A stretch of 9,006 bases of DNA from JBAZYZ01 sp964361185 (GTDB lineage: Bacteria; Patescibacteriota; Minisyncoccia; Phycocordibacterales; VMEP01), in the NCBI GenBank assembly GCA_964361185.1, contig CAYHZS010000034.1, forward strand, positions 1 through 9,006. The letters are read 5' to 3'. Made by a program: the position numbers and the translations under genes. Positions 4,461-9,006 of the stretch are shown here, piece after piece (position 1 is the stretch's first letter; each line of letters begins with the position of its first letter). Under the pieces are notes generated by a model. The model was not told the origin of the DNA. It did no database searches and worked only from the letters and a program-made list of their open reading frames with translations.

Positions 4461-5329
4461 TATGCATATGTTCCGATGAGATTATTATTTTTATCGTAGA
4501 ATTTTATAGTGTCGCGGTCGCCCCAGAGCTCCTCTTTTTTATTTAGATATACCCGCCACTCATTTTTGTAGAAATCGGCATTGCTTCGGCTGTCTTCCGC
4601 GCAGGTGTTATAGGTGGTATGGGTGAGTATAAAATCGCGACAAGAGGCAGTCAGTTTTTTTGGCAGGGCCGAAGTAGGAGTCTCGCAAGAATCCATATTG
4701 TTTATGTAATCAAGGCAGGTACTGTCCAGGGAATATTTACCGGAGCTGTTTGCAACGAGGGGAGAAGGGCAGGCATCTTTCAGCTTTGGTGTGAAATCCT
4801 GAAATTCTGCCAAATACCCACTGCAGGAATTTACCCTGAATGAATTTCCCACCGGAGAATTTCCGGAAACTATAATAGCGCGGTCGCCTCTCCCCAGGTA
4901 AATATCTTTCGTTTCGTTGACTCGTCCGGACATGAAAGTCGCAGTGCCTTGTGGTATAACAGCACTCGCTCCATTTGAACCGGTGACCTTCCATCCGGTT
5001 ATATTGACGGGGGAGTCGCTTTGGCCGACTATTTCCAAGTATTCTTCCCCCGGATTCGTTCCTTTTAGGCTCATGCGCGAGCCTAAGGCAGCCCTTCCTC
5101 CGTAAAGGGTTACATTCAAGGTGTCGGGAATTTTTAACTTTATTTCCGGAATGTTCCCGTATGTTTCGCCAGTACTCAAAGGTGCCGGGGGTTTGAGAAA
5201 AATGCCGTGAGTCGCTTCATAGCGTGATGGCCCTCCGGTCAGAACCCAGACAATCCAAATTCCGACTATCACAAAAGCAAGCCATTTCAAATCTTTAATT
5301 GCGTCGAATCCCTCTCCTTCCTTTGCCAT
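4457..5329 (-). CDS. Membrane-anchored lamin-tail-domain-like protein with cysteine-rich insert
   Basis: 290 residues. One transmembrane helix at about 14-32 (LKWLAFVIVGIWIVWVLTGG) would anchor the protein with its long C-terminal part outside the cell. Residues about 75-165 form a beta-rich stretch with EEYLEIVGQSDSPVNITGWKV (95-115) and DIYLGRGDRAIIVSG (142-156), which fits a lamin-tail (LTD) immunoglobulin-like fold; the C-terminus DTIKFYDKNNNLIGTYAY (273-290) is the typical closing LTD strand pair. Between them sits an insert holding all six cysteines of the protein (169, 187, 205, 215, 230, 243), an even number that fits three extracellular disulfides. Bacterial LTD proteins are cell-surface proteins of mostly unknown role; this Cys-rich form looks typical of CPR. 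Start ATG at 5329 has an A-rich leader and no Shine-Dalgarno. The stop lies inside a dispersed repeat. Confidence 0.78.
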   Translation of the reverse strand: MAKEGEGFDAIKDLKWLAFVIVGIWIVWVLTGGPSRYEATHGIFLKPPAPLSTGETYGNIPEIKLKIPDTLNVTLYGGRAALGSRMSLKGTNPGEEYLEIVGQSDSPVNITGWKVTGSNGASAVIPQGTATFMSGRVNETKDIYLGRGDRAIIVSGNSPVGNSFRVNSCSGYLAEFQDFTPKLKDACPSPLVANSSGKYSLDSTCLDYINNMDSCETPTSALPKKLTASCRDFILTHTTYNTCAEDSRSNADFYKNEWRVYLNKKEELWGDRDTIKFYDKNNNLIGTYAY

Positions 5330-5454
5330 TTTTTTAAATAATTTTAAATTTCAAATTTTTAATTTCAAAATAATGTTCCAAAGGCTCAATTTTTAAATAT
5401 TTTAACATTAGTCCATTGTTTAAAAATTTAGAATTAGATATTTGGAATTAGCGG
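5330..5454. other. AT-rich spacer with degenerate TTTCAAATTT-type repeats
   Basis: The gap between mutM and the lamin-tail gene is strongly AT-rich and holds near-repeats such as ATTTCAAATTTTTAATTTCA (5347-5366), and AATTTAGAATTAGATATTTG (5425-5444). No clear -10/-35 pair stands out for the downstream gene, and no T-tailed hairpin for mutM was found. Confidence 0.45.
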
Positions 5455-6339
5455 TTATCGCTCTTGGTGTTTAGGGCAGAAGTGCGCGCTCCGCGCGCCG
5501 ACTATCTTCCTTACGATTATACCACCGCATCCACGCTTGTCACACTTAGCCCCTTTTTTCTGATATGCGTGGTGTTTTTCCTGGTACCTTCCTTTTTCGC
5601 CGAATATATTTCTGTAATCACTCATTGAATCCCCGCCGAATTCTATTCCGCCCCGCAAGACTTCTTTCATGGCGATGAAAAGTTTTTGGAGGCGCGCGGA
5701 CTTGAGTGTCCCGACGCGCGTCTCCGGATGAATACCCGCGCGCCAGAGCATCTCATCCGAATAAATATTTCCAATTCCCGCGATTATTGTCTGGTCCAAG
5801 AGCACAGACTTTATTTTCCCGCGAAGTTTTTTTAACAGTCTCTCTGAAAAAGATTCATAATCGAACTTTTTCTCGAGCGGTTCAGGGCCCAGATGCGCTA
5901 AATGAGGAGAACGGGTAAGCTCGCTTGTTTTCGCGAGCGCTACTTTTCCGAATTTGCGCGTGTCGGAGAAAGCCAGGTGTTTGCCGTTGGAAAGAGAAAA
6001 AACCACGTGCACAAAACGATTGAATGGGTCATTTAACGGACTCTTTTTGTCTTTGGGCTTCCAACTTCCACCTTCTAATTTCCAACCTCCATATAAAAGA
6101 TGCCCAGTCATTTTCATATGAATAATTACCGTGGTATCGCCCGACAGATTAATTAAGATGTGTTTCCCCCGCCTTTTTGCGGACAAAACTTTCCTGTTGA
6201 CGGTTTCTTTTTTGAATTTCGCGAGAGTATCACTCCTGAACATTTTCGGCCAATCGGTCCAGACATCAATAATAGTTTTTCCGGGCAGGACGGAATGCAG
6301 TCCGCTTACAGTTGTTTGTACTTCGGGTAATTCGGGCAT
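5455..6339 (-). CDS. mutM: Formamidopyrimidine-DNA glycosylase (MutM/Fpg)
   Basis: Base-excision repair enzyme that removes oxidised purines such as 8-oxoguanine and nicks the abasic site. The mature N-terminus PELPEVQTTV supplies catalytic Pro2 and Glu3; KRRGKHILINL (55-65) carries the conserved Lys59. The helix-two-turn-helix is at about 160-215 and includes LLDQTIIAGIGNIYSDE with Asn191. The C-terminal zinc finger has Cys266, Cys271, Cys288 and His291 (C-X4-C-X16-C-X2-H), unlike the usual C-X2-C-X16-C-X2-C. At 294 residues it is about 25 longer than the E. coli enzyme, partly because of a GGWKLEGGSWK insert (84-94) encoded by a dispersed repeat. Start: ATG at 6339, fixed by the need for Pro2 after the initiator Met. 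No strong Shine-Dalgarno is seen (only GGG immediately before ATG). It diverges from the amidase gene. Confidence 0.96.
   Translation of the reverse strand: MPELPEVQTTVSGLHSVLPGKTIIDVWTDWPKMFRSDTLAKFKKETVNRKVLSAKRRGKHILINLSGDTTVIIHMKMTGHLLYGGWKLEGGSWKPKDKKSPLNDPFNRFVHVVFSLSNGKHLAFSDTRKFGKVALAKTSELTRSPHLAHLGPEPLEKKFDYESFSERLLKKLRGKIKSVLLDQTIIAGIGNIYSDEMLWRAGIHPETRVGTLKSARLQKLFIAMKEVLRGGIEFGGDSMSDYRNIFGEKGRYQEKHHAYQKKGAKCDKRGCGGIIVRKIVGARSAHFCPKHQER
6063..6091. repeat. Dispersed degenerate repeat, copy B (inside mutM)
   Basis: A 29-nt pyrimidine-rich element on the plus strand beginning AACTTCCACC, identical to copy A at 23 of 29 positions in the same orientation. Here it lies within a coding region and, read on the minus strand, encodes most of GGWKLEGGSWK. 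A shorter match, GCTTCCAACTT, recurs just upstream of the element (6057-6067) and again in the mutM promoter region (6395-6405). Confidence 0.6.
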
Positions 6340-6381
6340 CCCATTAGAAAATTAAACTCATAAAATAAATACTGTATTCCG

Positions 6382-6387
6382 ATTATA
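6382..6387 (-). promoter_or_regulatory. Candidate -10 box for mutM
   Basis: The minus strand reads TATAAT (6387-6382), a perfect -10. Transcription would start near 6375, giving a leader of about 36 nt. No good -35 was found at 16-18 nt, so the assignment is moderate at best. Confidence 0.35.
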
Positions 6388-6492
6388 TACCTTCGCTTCC
6401 AACTTACTACCCTACATAGCGTTTACCGATTTTCTAACGGGACAAGTAGCTGATTTTCTTAGGGCTTATTCAGAAATAAGACTGGGGTAGGG

Positions 6493-6498
6493 TATAAT
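6493..6498 (+). promoter_or_regulatory. -10 box for the amidase gene
   Basis: A perfect TATAAT at 6493-6498. Transcription would start near 6505, so the ATG at 6513 would have a leader of about 7 nt and a TTG at 6507 would be nearly leaderless. No Shine-Dalgarno is present. The best -35 is a weak TTCAGA at 6469-6474, 18 nt upstream. Confidence 0.55.
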
Positions 6499-6512
6499 TA
6501 ACACACTTGGTT

Positions 6513-7745
6513 ATGAAAAAGAAATTCCCCGCCATATCTCTCTCAATCGCGTGCGTGGCGTTTCTTCTGCTCCTCGTGGCGGTTTTTGGCAAAGACAGAA
6601 TGTCCCCGGACATGTTTAAATCAATGTTTGCCGGCTTTTTCGCGGAGAAGCTGACGACAGAACAACTCAAAGAAGATTACGTTTACGCTATAGAAGACGA
6701 GGGCTCGAAAAAAATAAAGATTCTTATAGCGCCCGGACACAATGAAAGTTCTCCAGGGGCTGCCTTTCTTAATCTGCGCGAAGTTGACATGACGGCTGAA
6801 CTTGGGGAAGAGATATTCGGACTTTTTAAAAATGACGATCATTACGAGGCGGTGCTTCTGCGCGGTAAAAACGGCGATCACCCTGATTTTACAGAGTACT
6901 TTAACCGCGAGCGTGAAAACATAGCTCGCGTTCGCGACCGTAAGCGCGCGCAGATGAAGAATTATATTTCCGACGGATTGATTAGAAAGGAAGAACCTAT
7001 TCCCCACGTGACGGTGCCCGAAGAAACTTCCCTTCGCCTTTATGGTATTAACATGTGGGCGGATGAAATTGGCGCATCCATTGTGCTCAACCTGCATTTC
7101 AATGATTACCCAAGGAAACGGATTAATCTTCCGGGGGAATATAGCGGTTTTTCGATTTACATTCCGTACGATGAATATGGGAATGCTCGCGTATCAGAAG
7201 CTATTGCCGAAAAAGTACTCTCCCGTCTTTTGAAATATTATTTTGTAAGCACGTACCCCAAGGAGGGGATTGGAATTATTCCGGACTGGGAACTTATTTC
7301 TCTCGGGGCGAACGATACGCTTAAGGCTGCTTCTCTCCTCATTGAGTACGGATACATATACGAACCGCAGTTTAAATATTCACAAACCAGAAAAGTCTTA
7401 ATGCGCGATATGGCTTTGAAGACCTATCTTGGCGTTCAGGATTTTTTCGGCGGGACATCTACCGCTCTAAGTGACACAGCCATTCTTCCTTACTTATGGG
7501 ACGAAGACATCTCGCAAGGAGACGAAGGCAAAGTATCTGTGCTTGCGCTCCAGGCCGCGCTTGCAAGCGCCGGATTTTATCCGCCTTTGGGCAAAACCAG
7601 AGACGATTGCCCTCTTACAGGAGTGTTTAAAGAATGTACCAGAAGCGCCCTTGCTTCGTTTCAGGAAAATGTTGGGGTTTCCGTTAACGGTTCAATTGCC
7701 GGGCCAAAAACCCGCGAAAGCTTAAACAATCTTTTCGGAAGGTAG
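6513..7745 (+). CDS. N-acetylmuramoyl-L-alanine amidase (Amidase_3) with C-terminal peptidoglycan-binding domain
   Basis: A zinc hydrolase that cuts the bond between N-acetylmuramic acid and the peptide stem, acting outside the membrane during wall remodelling or daughter-cell separation. An N-terminal signal anchor spans about residues 6-26. The Amidase_3 domain covers about 68-312, with zinc ligands His76 (in IAPGHNESSPGA), Glu90 (NLREVDM) and His195 (VLNLHFND), and catalytic Glu278 (LLIEYGYI). A PG_binding_1-like domain lies at about 338-408 (VLALQAALASAGF, then SALASFQENVGVSVNGSIAGPKT, the family signature). The spacing Glu90-His195 is longer than usual because of a helical insert around 125-165. 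Start: ATG at 6513 (MKKKFPA) is preferred; TTG at 6507 would add only two residues. Its strand is opposite to mutM upstream and to the DUF5680 gene downstream; murE nearby is a wall gene but in a separate unit. Confidence 0.9.
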   Translation: MKKKFPAISLSIACVAFLLLLVAVFGKDRMSPDMFKSMFAGFFAEKLTTEQLKEDYVYAIEDEGSKKIKILIAPGHNESSPGAAFLNLREVDMTAELGEEIFGLFKNDDHYEAVLLRGKNGDHPDFTEYFNRERENIARVRDRKRAQMKNYISDGLIRKEEPIPHVTVPEETSLRLYGINMWADEIGASIVLNLHFNDYPRKRINLPGEYSGFSIYIPYDEYGNARVSEAIAEKVLSRLLKYYFVSTYPKEGIGIIPDWELISLGANDTLKAASLLIEYGYIYEPQFKYSQTRKVLMRDMALKTYLGVQDFFGGTSTALSDTAILPYLWDEDISQGDEGKVSVLALQAALASAGFYPPLGKTRDDCPLTGVFKECTRSALASFQENVGVSVNGSIAGPKTRESLNNLFGR

Positions 7746-7759
7746 AACACAAAACAAAA

Positions 7760-7778
7760 GCCCCGCAACGCGCGGGGC
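7760..7778 (-). terminator. Rho-independent terminator of the DUF5680 gene
   Basis: A 7-bp GC-only stem, GCCCCGC (7760-7766) with GCGGGGC (7772-7778), and a 5-nt loop. On the minus strand the stem is followed by TTTTGTTTTG, so it ends transcription coming from the gene at 8268-7792. No T-run follows on the plus strand, so the amidase gene would not be terminated by the classical mechanism here. Confidence 0.82.
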
Positions 7779-7791
7779 AGGGCATGACCAC

Positions 7792-8268
7792 CTATTGATT
7801 GACCAGACCGCCCATATACCGAGCGGAGTAAACCTTCATTCCGCCCCAGTAGATCTCTTCTTCTCCGGTAAAACAGTCCGGCTCGCCAGTATACGAATTG
7901 GCATACTTCATTCCTCTTGCTTCGTAGAGCCGTGGCCCGCGGTAGGGCTCATCGTTCGTTTCTACGCGGAGCGCTTCCTGCAGAAATTTGTATATGGAAC
8001 TATGGTCCACGCCTGGGATGACCCAGCCATAGTAAACCATCATCCACACACCTTTCCCATCCACGGAGACAACCTCTCTGCCTCCGTAGGGCTCTCCGCC
8101 GTAATATTCATCGTGATACTTCCACCGGCCATCCGCGCTTTCATGGGTAATGGTATGCGAACCATCTGGACCATCCACGACCTTCGCTTTTTCCCCGGCG
8201 GCGTAGCCGGCCTTATTGGCTTCGACGAGGAACTTGCGGAGCTCGTTCAAAAAATCAGGTTTGTTCAT
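7792..8268 (-). CDS. DUF5680 domain protein
   Basis: 158 residues that fit the DUF5680 pattern along most of their length: an N-terminal helix FLNELRKFLVEANKAGYAAG (6-25), a DGSH segment, WKYHDEYYGGEPYGGREVV (49-67), VWMMVYYGWV (74-83), and a C-terminal part ending IYWGGMKVYSARYMGGLV. The family is of unknown biochemical role; it occurs alone or fused behind helix-turn-helix regulators, and here no fused regulator is present. No signal peptide or membrane segment is seen, so it should be cytoplasmic. Start: ATG at 8268 with GGGGAG (8280-8275) 6 nt upstream. It lies 79 nt behind murE on the same strand and ends at a clear terminator, so read-through from murE is possible, though a functional link is not implied. 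Confidence 0.85.
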   Translation of the reverse strand: MNKPDFLNELRKFLVEANKAGYAAGEKAKVVDGPDGSHTITHESADGRWKYHDEYYGGEPYGGREVVSVDGKGVWMMVYYGWVIPGVDHSSIYKFLQEALRVETNDEPYRGPRLYEARGMKYANSYTGEPDCFTGEEEIYWGGMKVYSARYMGGLVNQ

Positions 8269-8347
8269 GCCGATCTCCCCATAGGGTTTCGATTAACTTT
8301 CTGCCCACAACCTACACCCCCAAAAAACAAAAGTAAAGCACCAAAAG

Positions 8348-8381
8348 TTATTGTAAGTTGTTGGTTGTAAATTGTAGGTTG
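8348..8381. repeat. Dispersed degenerate repeat, copy C (murE gene end)
   Basis: The plus strand contains GTTGTAAATTGTAGGTT (8364-8380), matching copy A's minus-strand GTTGTAAATTAGAGGTT at 15 of 17 positions, so this copy is inverted relative to A. It encodes the last residues (NLQFTTNNLQ) and supplies the TAA stop codon of murE. Confidence 0.5.
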
Positions 8382-9006
8382 CGGAGCTCCTCGCGAGCGA
8401 CGCTTGCATCGTCCCACTCAATTTTTGTATTGTTTGGTCCCATGAGATACGGGTCGGTACCTTTGCCTGTAATTAATACAGCGTCGCCCACTTTTGCGCG
8501 CGATAGCCCCTCGCGTATGGCTTCACGTCGGTCGGTTAAAATAATTGGTGTTTTATTTTTGATTCCTTGCGCTATCGCTTGGGCGATTTCTCTCGGGCTC
8601 TCGTCATAAGAATCGTCATCAGTTAGAATTATTTCGTCGCAGTACATATCAGCCACTTTGCCCATTTCCGGACGCTTCCATTTATCCCGTCCTCCGCCAG
8701 TCGCGCCGAAGACGCATATTTTCCGGTGATTCTGGAAGACTTGATAAACTTTTTCCAGTGAATCAGCCGTGTGCGCATAGTCCACAATCACAACGAAATC
8801 CTGCCCCATTTCAATTTTCTCCAGTCGTCCGCGGATTCCGCTGAATTTTTCTACCGCGCGCCTTATTATTTTTTCATCTATTCCCTGCGAGCGCGCGAAA
8901 GTGATTGCCGAGAGAATATTATAAAGATTGAACTCTCCCGAAAGTTTGGAATGAATTTTTTCTCCCGCGAAAGTGAAATCAATCCCGCTTTCGTGAAGCT
9001 CAAACG
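8348..9006 (-). CDS. murE: UDP-N-acetylmuramyl-tripeptide synthetase-type Mur ligase (MurE), C-terminal part
   Basis: The cytoplasmic ATP-dependent ligase that adds the third amino acid to the UDP-MurNAc-dipeptide wall precursor. The frame is open to the window edge, so the 218 residues seen are the end of the central domain and the whole C-terminal domain. Landmarks: GEFNLYNILSA (linker), GIRGRLEKI, VDYAHTADSLEKV, GATGGGRDKWKRPEMG (compare DRDKGKRPxMG) and GKGTDPY (compare GKGHEDY). The DNPR motif that selects meso-diaminopimelate is not present: TDDDSYDESP aligns there, giving DDSY. The acidic Glu of GKGHE is Asp. The third amino acid therefore cannot be assigned by motif. An internal ATG at 8809 is not the start, because conserved domain sequence continues upstream. 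The final ten residues come from a dispersed repeat and look non-native. Confidence 0.9.
   Translation of the reverse strand, partial: FELHESGIDFTFAGEKIHSKLSGEFNLYNILSAITFARSQGIDEKIIRRAVEKFSGIRGRLEKIEMGQDFVVIVDYAHTADSLEKVYQVFQNHRKICVFGATGGGRDKWKRPEMGKVADMYCDEIILTDDDSYDESPREIAQAIAQGIKNKTPIILTDRREAIREGLSRAKVGDAVLITGKGTDPYLMGPNNTKIEWDDASVAREELRNLQFTTNNLQ

Noticed and set aside
6621..7097. Minus-strand open frame of 158 codons within the amidase gene
   Set aside because: It is antisense to the zinc-binding part of the amidase, which carries all expected catalytic residues.
7795..8370. Plus-strand open frame of 191 codons opposite the DUF5680 gene
   Set aside because: The minus strand matches the DUF5680 pattern and has its own Shine-Dalgarno and terminator; the plus frame looks like low-likelihood shadow coding.
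8348..8809. A complete short gene starting at the ATG at 8809
   Set aside because: The same frame stays open upstream to the window edge and encodes conserved Mur ligase sequence (GEFNLYNILSA, GIRGRLEKI), so the ATG is internal.

Overview
The window looks like part of a genome from the Candidate Phyla Radiation (Patescibacteria, Parcubacteria-like). This is an inference from several signs: a lamin-tail-type membrane protein with a cysteine-rich insert, a MutM ending in a C-X2-H zinc finger, a MurE lacking the usual DNPR motif, a stand-alone SWIB protein, a DUF5680 protein, short degenerate repeats invading gene ends, and several genes whose -10 box sits directly against the start codon. The standard code fits, with TGA used as stop. 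No rRNA, tRNA, CRISPR array, transposase or clear phage gene was seen.

Layout. Positions 1-76 hold the probable tail of a truncated plus-strand gene, followed by a 317-base gene-free stretch rich in C-tracts. A Fic-family gene (394-1266, +) follows, under a strong promoter overlapped by a perfect 10-bp inverted repeat. A SWIB gene (1461-1718, +) converges on a DoxX gene (2170-1766, -), with a shared bidirectional terminator between them. Upstream of DoxX on the minus strand is a winged-helix-like protein of unknown function (3061-2198, -). Divergent from it is a secreted or membrane-anchored unknown (3219-3782, +), the only gene with a full Shine-Dalgarno at close spacing. Then come a SpoU/TrmH RNA methyltransferase (3847-4332, +), a 44-nt palindrome, the lamin-tail-like protein (5329-4457, -), mutM (6339-5455, -), an N-acetylmuramoyl-L-alanine amidase with a peptidoglycan-binding domain (6513-7745, +), a DUF5680 protein (8268-7792, -) and the 3' part of murE (9006-8348, -), cut by the window edge.

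How the genes relate. Most are single-gene units with their own promoters rather than one operon. Two concern the cell wall (murE and the amidase), two are housekeeping nucleic-acid enzymes (mutM and the RNA methyltransferase), and two probably bind DNA (the SWIB protein and the winged-helix-like protein). The most system-like unit is the Fic gene: its C-terminus looks like a DNA-binding helix-turn-helix, its promoter carries a symmetric operator plus a third half-site, and C-tracts lie on both sides. A self-regulated Fic module is a reasonable hypothesis but is not shown.

Three broader patterns deserve attention: apparently leaderless promoters at three genes, a dispersed roughly 30-nt repeat that supplies stop codons or in-frame codons in three genes, and departures from family-typical residues in MurE and MutM.
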